Part shown: piece after piece, positions 18,397-27,500 of the stretch
Layout of the letters: each line of letters opens with the position of its first letter
Position numbering within the stretch: position 1 is the first letter of the stretch
NCBI RefSeq assembly: GCF_000472425.1
Contig: NZ_AXAI01000002.1
Location: 495,580 to 559,579, forward strand
Direction of reading: 5' to 3'
Length of the DNA stretch: 64,000 bases
Source: Bradyrhizobium sp. Tv2a-2
GTDB taxonomy: Bacteria; Pseudomonadota; Alphaproteobacteria; Rhizobiales; Xanthobacteraceae
Notes under the pieces: model-generated
What the model was told of the DNA's origin: nothing
The model's database searches: none
Seen by the model: the letters and a program-made list of their open reading frames with translations, nothing else
Program-made: the position numbers and the translations under genes

Positions 18397-20220
18397 ATGA
18401 GTGTCGTGCAGGAGCATTTGCAAACACCGTCGCTCGCGGCAGCGGCGGGCCCATCATCAGCACCGGCAGCGGACGATCCGGTATCGCGCGGCTTGCGCGA
18501 CAGCCGGCGGCGCATGGTCGGCATCGCCGTATTCAGCGGCGTGATCAATCTCTTGATGCTGTCCGGCTCGCTCTACATGCTGCAGGTCTATGACCGGGTG
18601 ATTCCGAGCCGTAATCTTGCGACGCTGTTCGGTCTCTCGTCGATGGTGCTGTTTGCCTATCTGATGCAGGGATATTTCGAGGCGCTGCGTTCGCGCATGC
18701 TGTGCCGGGTCGCGACCCTGTTCGATGTCGGCCTGCAGGAGGCGATCCATACCGCGCTAGCGACGCTGCCGCTGCGTGGCGCCAAGCCGCTGGCGATGCA
18801 ACAGCCGCTGCGCGATCTCGACCAGATCCGCGCCTTCATGTCGAGCATGGGGCCGACCGCCTTTCTGGACATGCCGTGGATCCCTGTCTTCCTACTGGCA
18901 TTGTTCATGTTTCATCCGGCGATCGGCCTGACCGCTTTGCTCGGGACAGTCTCGATCATAGCCATGACATTGCTGACCGAGCGCCTGTCGCGCGGGGCCG
19001 CCAAGGCGGCGATGGATTCGAGCGCGCAGCGCCAGGTGCTTGCCGACGCCACGCAGCGCAATGCCGAGGTGATCCAGGCGCTCGGGATGGCGGATCGATT
19101 CAAGACGCGCTGGTCGCGGGTCAACGAGCGCTATTTACGGGAAAACATTCGCGCCAGCGATCTGTTTGCCAATCTCGGCTCGGGCGCCAAGGTGATGCGC
19201 TATGTGCTGCAGTCGGGCATGTTGGGGATTGGCGCTTATCTCGTGGTGTCCGACAAGGCTTCGGGCGGCGTGATGGTCGCCTCGTCGATCATGATGGGTC
19301 GCGCGCTGGCGCCGGTCGAGGTCGCGCTCGGCAGTTGGAAACAGCTTGTCGCGGCACGCCAGGGCATGGCCCGGTTGCGCGCGGTCTGCAAGGCGACCGC
19401 AAGACCTCCGCTGCCGGCGGTGGCGCTGGTGCGTCCGAGCCGGGAGCTGTCGGTGCAGGATCTCACGGTTTCAGCACCGGGCACCGATACCCCGATCGTG
19501 TCGAATATCAGCTTCAAGCTCCCGGCCGGCACTGGACTGGCACTATTGGGCGCTAGCGCCTCGGGCAAGACCTCGCTCTCCAAGGCGCTTGTCGGAATAT
19601 GGCCGGCCAGGGGGGGCACTGTCCGGCTTGATGGCGCAGCGATCGATCAGTGGCGCAGCGAGGAGCTCGGCCGCCATGTCGGCTACTTGCCGCAGGATGT
19701 CGCTCTGTTCGACGGCACCATTGCCGAGAACATCGCACGCTTCGACGAGAGCGCCACGTCGGAGGCGGTGCTTAGGGCCGCGCAGATCGCGGGCGTGCAC
19801 GATATCATCCTGCGTCTGCCCGAGGGCTATTCGACCCAGATCGGCCAGGGCGGGATGTCGCTGTCGGCAGGGCAGCGGCAGCGAGTCGGGCTGGCGCGGG
19901 CCGTCTATGGCGATCCTTTTCTGGTGGTGCTGGACGAGCCGAATGCCAACCTGGATACCGACGGCGAGAACGCCTTGACCCGCGCCATCCAGATCCTGCG
20001 CCGGAATAACAGCATCGTCGTCGTCATATCCCATCGTCCAAGCGCGATCGCCGCCCTGAACATGGCGATGGTCCTCTATGATGGGAAGGTGATCGCCTTT
20101 GGCCCGACCGAGGACATCTTCTCCCGCGTTCGCGGCTCGCGCGCGCCCGGCGCGCCGAAGATGCCGACACAACCGGTGGCGAAAGCGCCGCCGCGCGCAG
20201 CCGTGACCGAGAGCATCTAG
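18397..20220 (+). CDS. Type I secretion system permease/ATPase (PrtD/HlyB-like)
   Basis: This ABC transporter of about 607 residues is the inner-membrane engine of a type I secretion system. Residues 30-320 contain the exporter-type membrane domain (GVINLLMLSGSLYMLQVYDRVIPSRN is a hallmark of PrtD-type proteins). The ATPase follows: Walker A LLGASASGKTS, Q-loop GYLPQDVALFDGT, signature LSAGQRQRVGLARA, Walker B FLVVLDEPNANLD and H-loop VISHRP. There is no N-terminal peptidase or C39-like domain. GGGGGGAG lies 9 bases before ATG 18397; an in-frame ATG at 18388 is too close to it. The HlyD-type adaptor gene begins 3 bases after its stop. No TolC gene is in the window. Confidence 0.92.
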   Translation: MSVVQEHLQTPSLAAAAGPSSAPAADDPVSRGLRDSRRRMVGIAVFSGVINLLMLSGSLYMLQVYDRVIPSRNLATLFGLSSMVLFAYLMQGYFEALRSRMLCRVATLFDVGLQEAIHTALATLPLRGAKPLAMQQPLRDLDQIRAFMSSMGPTAFLDMPWIPVFLLALFMFHPAIGLTALLGTVSIIAMTLLTERLSRGAAKAAMDSSAQRQVLADATQRNAEVIQALGMADRFKTRWSRVNERYLRENIRASDLFANLGSGAKVMRYVLQSGMLGIGAYLVVSDKASGGVMVASSIMMGRALAPVEVALGSWKQLVAARQGMARLRAVCKATARPPLPAVALVRPSRELSVQDLTVSAPGTDTPIVSNISFKLPAGTGLALLGASASGKTSLSKALVGIWPARGGTVRLDGAAIDQWRSEELGRHVGYLPQDVALFDGTIAENIARFDESATSEAVLRAAQIAGVHDIILRLPEGYSTQIGQGGMSLSAGQRQRVGLARAVYGDPFLVVLDEPNANLDTDGENALTRAIQILRRNNSIVVVISHRPSAIAALNMAMVLYDGKVIAFGPTEDIFSRVRGSRAPGAPKMPTQPVAKAPPRAAVTESI

Positions 20221-20222
20221 CC

Positions 20223-22211
20223 ATGCGTCCCTTCAACAATGATCCGCGCTTCGATCGCACCGCGCAAGGATGGAGCGGCGAGAGCGATGGTGACGGGGTC
20301 GGTCCGCAGGGTGCAGCGCTGATCCGCGAACTCCACCGCCTGCGTCAAGCCCTTGACGACGAGCGCGGAGGGGCCAACCGTCGGCGCAGACCTCCCGCTC
20401 CCGACGAGGCACGAAAGCCGCAACCGCCACGGAAGGCCCAAGCGCCGCGGCCCGCCCAAGCGCCGCGGCCAGCTCAAACGCCGCGGCCATCTGACGCCTC
20501 CGCGCGGAAGGCCCAAGGCAGGATGCGCCGCGCGCAGCCCAAGCGAAAAAGTACGATGGAGCAGGCGATCGATGTATGTCTGCGGCCATTCGCGGCGAAG
20601 GTCTCGATTGAGCCCGAGCGGCCTCGCGAAGGCTCGGTTGAGCCCGCGGCTGTGCCGCCGCGTGGGCACAGCCCGTCGATCGCGCCCACCGACCCCGTGT
20701 TTATGGATCTAGCGGCGCCTGCACCCGAAATGCGCGTGCTTGCGGGGGCGCATCGATCCGCTGTCGGTGAAAATGCAGAGGCCGCACTCCCGTCCAAGAC
20801 CGAGACGGCCGCGGTCAAGTGGATCGCGAGATGCCGGGAGGGCCTCATGACGGGCCTTGCATTCCTCGTGGATCGCGACGGCGCGATGCCGCCGGCTGAC
20901 GGCGACGACAGCCTCCTCGTCCGGACGCGATGGGGCTTCGAGCATGAGTTGCGTGTCGGGCTCCGAATCCTGATCATCGCGCTACTGCTGGGCGGGGGCT
21001 GGCTTGCCTTCGTGCCGCTCGCCGGAGCGGTCGTTGTGCCCGGCAATCTCGTGGTCCAATCCAACGTCAAGCAGATCCAACATCCGACCGGCGGCGTCGT
21101 CGCAGAGATCAAGGCGCAGAATGGTGTGCGGGTCGAGGCGGGCGATCTCCTGGTGCGGCTTGACGCCACGCAAGCGAAAGCCAGCCTCCAGGTCCTGACC
21201 AAGCAGCTCGACGAGGTCCGGGCGCGGATGGCGCGTCTGGCTGCCGAGCGCGACGGTCGGGCCCAGATCGAGTTCCCGGCAGAGCTTTTGACCCGGGCGA
21301 GCGAAGATAATGTCATGAGCCTTTTGGCATCGGAAGATCAGCTGTTCAGGGCGCGCTCCAGCACGCGGCAAAGCCAGAAAGACCTGCTGACCAGCCAGAT
21401 CGCACAGCTCTCCCAGGAGATCACGGGGCTTGACGCGCAGGTGGATTCGAAGGCCAAGCAACTGGATCTGATCCAGGGCGAGCTTAGCGGTGTCCAGGAC
21501 CTCTATGACAAGCGGCTGGTGCCGCTGACGCGACTTACCAGCCTCCAGCGCGATGCCGCGCGCATCGATGGTGAGCGCGGGCAGCTGGTGTCCTCGATTG
21601 CCGAGACCAAAGCGAAGATCGATACAGCCAAGCTACAGATGGTCCGCGTCGACCAGGACTTTCGGGCCGAAGTCGTGAAGGATATGAACGAGGCGCAGGG
21701 CAAGGAGGCCGAGCTTGTCGAGCGCGGCATCGCGGCGCGCGATCAGCTCGACCGGATCGAAATCCGCGCCCCGACCTCAGGGACGGTCAATCAGCTTTCC
21801 ATTCATACCCTGGGTGGTGTCATTAAGGCCGGCGAGACGATCATGGAGATCGTTCCGGATGCGGACGATCTGCAGATCGAGGCGCGCGTCGACCCGAAGG
21901 ATATCGACCACGTGAAGACCGGTCAGAAGGCATTCGTCCGATTGACCGCGTTCAATCAGCGCACCACGCCGCAGCTCAAGGGAAGTGTCAACTACGTGTC
22001 GGCAGACACCGGGCATGATCAGCAATCGAACAAGCCGTTCTACACGGTCAGGATCGTGCTGCCCGAGGACGAGCGCCGACGGCTGAGCGGGCAGCAGCTT
22101 GTCCCTGGGATGCCAACCGAGGTTTTCATGCAGACCGGCAGTCGGACCATGCTGAGCTATCTCTTCGAGCCGATCAACGATCAGCTGCGGCGAGCCTTTG
22201 TCGAGCAGTGA
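20223..22211 (+). CDS. HlyD-family type I secretion adaptor with long N-terminal extension
   Basis: This is a 662-residue periplasmic adaptor that would join the ABC protein to an outer-membrane channel. The core is typical of PrtE/HlyD: one membrane helix (about residues 246-268, LRILIIALLLGGGWLAFVPL), a lipoyl half-motif NLVVQSNVKQIQHPTGGVVA, a long coiled coil (about residues 320-500), the second lipoyl half EIRAPTSGTVNQL, and a C-terminal beta domain. Family members are about 430-480 residues; this one has about 240 extra cytoplasmic residues rich in Arg, Pro and Ala, including three AQAPRP-type repeats at residues 72-89. ATG 20223 is two bases after the previous stop, so the pair forms an operon. 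Confidence 0.9.
   Translation: MRPFNNDPRFDRTAQGWSGESDGDGVGPQGAALIRELHRLRQALDDERGGANRRRRPPAPDEARKPQPPRKAQAPRPAQAPRPAQTPRPSDASARKAQGRMRRAQPKRKSTMEQAIDVCLRPFAAKVSIEPERPREGSVEPAAVPPRGHSPSIAPTDPVFMDLAAPAPEMRVLAGAHRSAVGENAEAALPSKTETAAVKWIARCREGLMTGLAFLVDRDGAMPPADGDDSLLVRTRWGFEHELRVGLRILIIALLLGGGWLAFVPLAGAVVVPGNLVVQSNVKQIQHPTGGVVAEIKAQNGVRVEAGDLLVRLDATQAKASLQVLTKQLDEVRARMARLAAERDGRAQIEFPAELLTRASEDNVMSLLASEDQLFRARSSTRQSQKDLLTSQIAQLSQEITGLDAQVDSKAKQLDLIQGELSGVQDLYDKRLVPLTRLTSLQRDAARIDGERGQLVSSIAETKAKIDTAKLQMVRVDQDFRAEVVKDMNEAQGKEAELVERGIAARDQLDRIEIRAPTSGTVNQLSIHTLGGVIKAGETIMEIVPDADDLQIEARVDPKDIDHVKTGQKAFVRLTAFNQRTTPQLKGSVNYVSADTGHDQQSNKPFYTVRIVLPEDERRRLSGQQLVPGMPTEVFMQTGSRTMLSYLFEPINDQLRRAFVEQ
20436..20489 (+). 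repeat. Three 18-bp tandem repeats coding AQxPRP
   Basis: Three in-frame 18-base units begin at 20436, 20454 and 20472. They code AQAPRP, AQAPRP and AQTPRP inside the N-terminal extension of the HlyD-type protein. The copies differ by only a few bases, so the tract could expand or contract by slippage. Confidence 0.8.
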
Positions 22212-22560
22212 GTGCTCTAAGATTGCAAAATGTGCGAGCCGCAATTTGCCCAAACATCATCATACTTGTGCGCGAGCGCGCACCTTCTTTGGCCCAATTG
22301 CAACGATTAGTTCACAATCGGTTCGAGCATGATCCGGAAAAGTGTGAGTAGCGGTTTTCCGAAACGATCATGGTCAATCAAAGCGCCGGGCACGACGACG
22401 ATTCAACGAGGTCGCGTCGCGCCTTGGTAGCGCAAGAAAACACAATTCCCTGGGCCGGCGCCCGTCGGCTGAGGGGGGCAAACGTCCTGCAAACTCTTTA
22501 CTTGGTCCTGCGAAGAGCGCCGGGGCAGGTGGCGCGATTGGTTATTGGGGAGATCAAACA
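22212..22560. other. Intergenic region with a repeat copy and leader of the secreted-protein gene
   Basis: These 349 bases hold the second copy of the composite palindromic repeat (22327-22427) and about 130 bases of leader before the next gene. The leader ends in GGGGAG about 9 bases before ATG 22561. No gene is supported here. The repeat may separate the transporter transcript from the next one. Confidence 0.5.
22327..22427. repeat. Composite Rhizobiales palindromic repeat (copy B)
   Basis: This copy matches copy A at 14231-14330 through GCATGATCCGGAAAAGTGTG, the GCGGTTTTCCGAAA half and TCAATCAAAG. Its second stem (GACGACGATTCAACGAGGTCGCGTCGCGC) is degraded relative to copy A. It lies between the secretion adaptor and the putative substrate gene. 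Confidence 0.75.
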
Positions 22561-24426
22561 ATGGCGAATAGCACTTTCAATCCGACGGCCCTAGCAAACG
22601 GCACATCTAATCTGATCGTGCGCGCTGATGCGCTCAATCCGTCGACCGACCTTGTTCAGGCCGGTGTCGTCTTCAACGATGCGACCAGGTTGCTTGAGGG
22701 CGGCACCTTCTTCGCGCCTTCGGGGAGCGGCAACCAGAATCCTGCTCTCGGCAGCTACACGACTGACCTGCATGCGGTGCAGAATGACATCGCCGCAATC
22801 CTTGCGACTCCGGCGAGCGCGACCGTCGGAGGTCAGGCATTTGCCGTGAATGCGACCGACACCGCCGTTCTGACCGAGGTCCAGAGTCAGCTCACTTCGC
22901 TGATCAATACGGCACCGCAGATCACCAACATTGCGAATATGCAGGCAACCGAGCAGACCCTGCACGCCGGGCAGAACGAAATCCTTCAGGAAATTGCATC
23001 CGATCCTCATCTCGCAGCTGCGCTGAATAACGTGCCGTTCCTTGCCAATACGGGCGGAAACGACGTTGCATTCCAGCTCCTGCCCGCGGGCGCTGACGAT
23101 CCGGCTGCGCTTTCGGCGGCGACGGCTGGAACAAGCTTGAAAGCTGTGGGCGAGGTCTTCAACGCGGCCGCTGATCTGGCGATCGGCGGCATCAACAACG
23201 CAAATCTTAACGAGGTCACGACCGATCTGACCGCGGTTTCGCAGGGGCTGAACAATATCATCAACAACAAGACGATGCTCGCGCAGATCGAGACTGGCGA
23301 GACGGCGAATGCTGCAGCGCTTACGACGATCCACCTTGAGACAGCGCTGGCGCAGGTCAACCTCCAGCTCAACAAATATGACGGGATGTCCGCAAGCGGC
23401 CAGAACGAGGGATTTCGCGGCACCGCCGACAACCTGCTCGACATCATTGACATCATTCAAGGCGATGCCAACCTGAATACCGCGGCGGGAGGCACCGGTA
23501 CTGCGGGGCATATTGGTGGCTTCGCTGAAATGCCGGGCAATCTCGAGGGGACCACCAACAAGTTCCAGGACAATCAGGCCCAGACCAATTTCTGGGCGGC
23601 GTTTCTGTCCGAAGCCAATACGATCAATGCCCACCTGCAGAAGGTGTCCACCGGCGGCGAGCAGGCCAGCCAGGCGCTCATCACGCAGATTGAGAATTAT
23701 CAGCAGTTCGGCGCCAACTTCGATGCGGCGCAAGGCCCGATCTTCGAGGCACGCTTCGACAATGAATTGTTGGGCGGAACGCTGGTCACCGATACCCAAA
23801 ATGCTGTGAAGGCACTGCAGGGAATCCTCAATGGCGATACTGGCGCCGCCCTCACCGCGGACCACGCGACAGTTGCCGCGGCCGGGCAGGGATTTGCTGC
23901 CGACGCCATGGATGTTTCCGGAAACAATCTCCCGGTCGGCGGCGGCACCTATGTCGGCTCGGCGACAACGGTCACCACGGCGACATCGGTCAATGGTGTT
24001 GCGCACGGCACCATTCCAGTCACAGCGACGCCGAACATTGCCAACGGCACCGGCGGGACGCCGGCATCCGGCACCACAACATCGGGCGGCGGCTCTGGGT
24101 CGGGTTCCGGTGCAGGTACTGGCTCGGGAAGTGGAAGTGGAAGTGGAAGTGGCGGCAACGCCGGCAATCACGACGGCTGTTCGGGATGCGGCAGTGGTAC
24201 GGGAGCAGCAAGCGGCGCAAACGATACTGGCGCGAACCAGCAGCACGATTCCGGCCACAACGGCGGCGGATTAGCCAATGACATTGCCGCGCTCCTGCAG
24301 GCACTGCAGGGCGGTAACACGAGTGCCGTCAACGCTGCTGTCACAGCATTGGGCAACGACATTCACAATGATCCCGGTGCTGCCTCGACCGCAAGCCACA
24401 TGCACCTCGCGCATCTCTGGCATTGA
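22561..24426 (+). CDS. Unrecognised Gly/Ser/Ala-rich protein, candidate type I secretion substrate
   Basis: I do not recognise this 621-residue protein. It has no Sec or Tat signal peptide, is rich in Ala, Asn, Gly and Thr, and is acidic, as many type I substrates are. Residues 1-470 look like alpha-helical segments with repeated amphipathic patterns (LHAVQNDIAAIL, NEVTTDLTAVSQGLNNIINN). Residues 475-550 form a Thr/Gly/Ser-rich linker with a (GS)n run. The last 60 residues (from NDIAALLQALQGG) could be the export signal region. The only two Cys, 540 and 543, form a CxxC beside HD and HDSGH. No RTX nonapeptides were seen. It directly follows the ABC/HlyD pair, which is the main reason for the substrate proposal. 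Confidence 0.6.
   Translation: MANSTFNPTALANGTSNLIVRADALNPSTDLVQAGVVFNDATRLLEGGTFFAPSGSGNQNPALGSYTTDLHAVQNDIAAILATPASATVGGQAFAVNATDTAVLTEVQSQLTSLINTAPQITNIANMQATEQTLHAGQNEILQEIASDPHLAAALNNVPFLANTGGNDVAFQLLPAGADDPAALSAATAGTSLKAVGEVFNAAADLAIGGINNANLNEVTTDLTAVSQGLNNIINNKTMLAQIETGETANAAALTTIHLETALAQVNLQLNKYDGMSASGQNEGFRGTADNLLDIIDIIQGDANLNTAAGGTGTAGHIGGFAEMPGNLEGTTNKFQDNQAQTNFWAAFLSEANTINAHLQKVSTGGEQASQALITQIENYQQFGANFDAAQGPIFEARFDNELLGGTLVTDTQNAVKALQGILNGDTGAALTADHATVAAAGQGFAADAMDVSGNNLPVGGGTYVGSATTVTTATSVNGVAHGTIPVTATPNIANGTGGTPASGTTTSGGGSGSGSGAGTGSGSGSGSGSGGNAGNHDGCSGCGSGTGAASGANDTGANQQHDSGHNGGGLANDIAALLQALQGGNTSAVNAAVTALGNDIHNDPGAASTASHMHLAHLWH
24127..24150 (+). repeat. GGAAGT x4 hexanucleotide repeat (codes Ser-Gly run)
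   Basis: Four exact GGAAGT units lie within the Gly/Ser linker of the putative secreted protein. A change in copy number would keep the reading frame and alter linker length. Confidence 0.85.
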
Positions 24427-24537
24427 TTGCGGACAGCCGGCCCAACGCCGCGACAGCGCAAGACCCGGCGCAGACCCTATTTCTGCGCCGGTGGTCTTGG
24501 CCGTGAGTGAACGATCAATCAACCCCGTGGAATTGCA

Positions 24538-27500
24538 TTGCAACGCCTCGATCAGCATCAGGCTGCCATAGCGCGCGCTGAGGTGAGCCTCGCGCTCATG
24601 CCACGATCGGCGCTTGCGCATCTTGGCCTCGCCGATGCCTTGCGCCGGGTCAATCAATTCGATGATGCGATTGAAGAATATCGGCGAGCCCTCGCGATCG
24701 ATTCCAGTCTTGCCGAAACACACCTCAATCTTGGCGGCGTTCTGCAGGTCACAGGTCGTCGCGACGAAGCAATCCGCTGCTATCAGCGGGCGCTGGCCAT
24801 CAATCCCGGCCTCGGCGAGCCGCACTACAATCTCGGCAATCTCTACACCGAGGTCGACAATCTGCACGCTGCGATCTGCCATTACGAGCGGGCCATAGAG
24901 CTCAAGCCGTCATGGGCCGAAGCGTACAACAACCTTGCCAATGTCCTGCAGAAGCAGGCCCGATACGAGGACGCGCTCCACTACTACAACGAGGCCATTC
25001 GCCTGAGGCCGCAATATGCTTCGGCGCGCCGCAATCTGGCCAACGCGCTGAAGGCGCTCGATCGCTTCGATGAGGCGATTGAACAATATCGCGCCGTGCT
25101 CGCCATCGAACCCGACGATCCCACCGCCCTCAACCTGCTCGCTTCCGCAATGCTGGTGGTGGGCGAGCTGGATGATGCGGCCCGAACCTTTGAGCGCGCG
25201 CTCGGGTTCGCCCCGCACAATCTCGGCATCCAGCTCAACTACGCCGCAATCAGGAAATTCTCGCCAGGCGAGTCCCGGCTCGCCCGGCTCGAAGACCTCG
25301 CAGGACGCGAGGACACGCTCTCCGATCATGATCGGATTGCGTTGCATTTCACGCTCGGCAAGGCATTTGCGGACCTGGGCGATGGCGAACGATCGTTTTA
25401 CCACCTCAGCGCGGGCAATCGTATCAAGCGAAGATTCATCGCCTACGATGAACACGCAACGCTCGCCTATCTCGATCGTATCCGCGAGGTCTTCTCACGC
25501 GAAGTCGTGCGCGCAAAATCCGGTCATGGGCATGTCTCCGAGGCCCCGGTCTTCGTGCTGGGTATGCCGCGCTCCGGAACAAGCCTGGTCGAACAGATCC
25601 TCGCCAGCCATCCCCGCGTCTTCGGGGCCGGCGAGCCCAATCATCTTGCGGTGGTCACCGCCGAGTTCGCGACGCATTGCGCGCGCACTTTTCCAGAAAT
25701 GCTGCCCGAGATGCCGGATCGCGATTTGGCCGCGCTTGGCAAGGCCTATATCGAACGCTTGCGCCCCTCGGCGGCGGGCGTGGATCGCATCATTGACAAG
25801 ATGCCGTCGAACTTCTTGTTCGTGGGCCTTATTCATCTGGCGCTCCCGCGCGCGCGGATCATCCATGTCAGGCGCGACCCGGTCGACACCTGCCTGTCCT
25901 GCTTCTCCCTGTTGTTCTCCGAAGACCAGCCCTTCGCCTACGACCTCGCCGAGCTCGGGCGCTACTACAAGGCCTACGAGGCTTTGATGGCGCACTGGCG
26001 CGCCATCCTGCCGCAGGGCTCGATGCTGGAACTGCAATACGAGGACCTTGTCGCGGATATCGAGGCGCAGGCGCGTCGCCTCATCGAATATTGCGGCCTG
26101 GACTGGGATCGGCGTTGTCTTTCGTTCCACGAGACACAGCGGCCGGTCAGAACCGCAAGTGTCGCCCAGGTTCGCGCGCCGATCAATTCCAATTCGGTCG
26201 GGCGCTGGCGTCTCTATGGTGCCCGCCTGAAGCCTTTGTTGAACGTGCTTGGGGTCGACCCGCCGCAGTCCGAGGCGCAGCACCGCGGACGGGCTGTCGT
26301 AGCCCCCCTGGCGCAATCTCTTCCGAACGATTCGGAGGGGAAGGCCGACCTCAGGATCCAGCGCGCCTTTCAACTGGCTATCAGGCTTCAGCAGCTCGGA
26401 AAGCTGGAGCAGGTCGAGCGTCTCCTCATCGCCGTGCTGGCTGCACGGCCGGATCATATCGCTTCACTGTCGATGTTGGGCTCGCTCTGTGCCAACGCCA
26501 ATCGCATTGACGAGGCGAGCGCGTACTTCGAACGAATCATCGCCGCCGATCCGAGCTCCAGCGAGGCATATGGAAGTCTTGCCGCGATTCACGCCTCTCG
26601 TGGCGCACTCGAGGCTGCATCGGCCTGTTACGAAAAGGCGCTGAGCCTGACGCCCGATCATCCTGGTATCCGCTACGGATTTGCTGCGACGCTGCAGAGC
26701 CTCGGCAGGAACGCGGAGGCAATTGGGCATCTCAGGGGCGCGTTGGCGGTCAAGCCCGAGCATCTTGAGTCGCATTTCCTGCTGGGAAATCTGCTCTATG
26801 CGATGGGCAAGGACCGCGAGGCCGCTCAATGCTACCTCAAAGTTCTGCAGTTGAGCCCCCGGCATCCCGAAACCCACAACAACCTCGGCAATGTGCTGCT
26901 GCGGCAAGGGCACGCCGAGCGGGCGATTGCCTATTATCGGACCGCGATCGAGATCAAGCCGGTCTATGCCGATGCCCATGGCAACCTGGGCAATGCCTTG
27001 CTCGAGCTAAATCGTCTGGAAGAATCGATCGAGCAGAACCAGCGGGCACTTGAATTGAAGCCCGAGCGCTTTGGATCATACAACAATCTCGGCGTCGCAC
27101 TGCAGGCGCTGGGTCGATTTGACGAGGCAAGGAACGCCTTTGAGCGGGCTCTCGAACTGTCCCCGAACGAGGCGCCCATTCACCTCAATCTTGCGAACAT
27201 GGGACGCTTCAAGCCGCGCGATCGGCGCCTCACGGGTCTGAGGCGGCTGCTGGCGGTGGTCGATACGCTCGACGAGGAGAAGCAGATCGCCGCGCATTTT
27301 GCCATGGGCAAGGCGCTTTCCGATCTCAAGCAATATGATGAGGCCTTCCATCACCTGAAGAGCGCGAATGCCTTGAAGCGGAGGACCTTCGCCTACGACG
27401 AGCCGAAGCGCTTGGCAATGTTCGGGAACATCAAGGCTAAGTTCCCGTCCGAGCGCTTTCAGGCTCGCCTGGGCGACGGCGACGCGTCGTGGTCGCCGAT

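Noticed and set aside
24127..24150. A short tandem repeat as a possible CRISPR or phase-variation tract
   Set aside because: Units are 6 bases, in frame, with no spacers. Copy change would not shift the frame, so on-off phase variation is not expected.
22591..24258. A 555-codon open frame on the minus strand opposite the secreted-protein gene
   Set aside because: The plus-strand gene has a strong ribosome site, protein-like helical patterns and the right context. The minus frame is Arg/Cys/Ile-rich without domain features.
22561..24426. An RTX toxin or adhesin call for the secreted-protein candidate
   Set aside because: No GGxGxDxUx nonapeptides are present. The glycine is in a Gly/Ser linker, so RTX is not supported.
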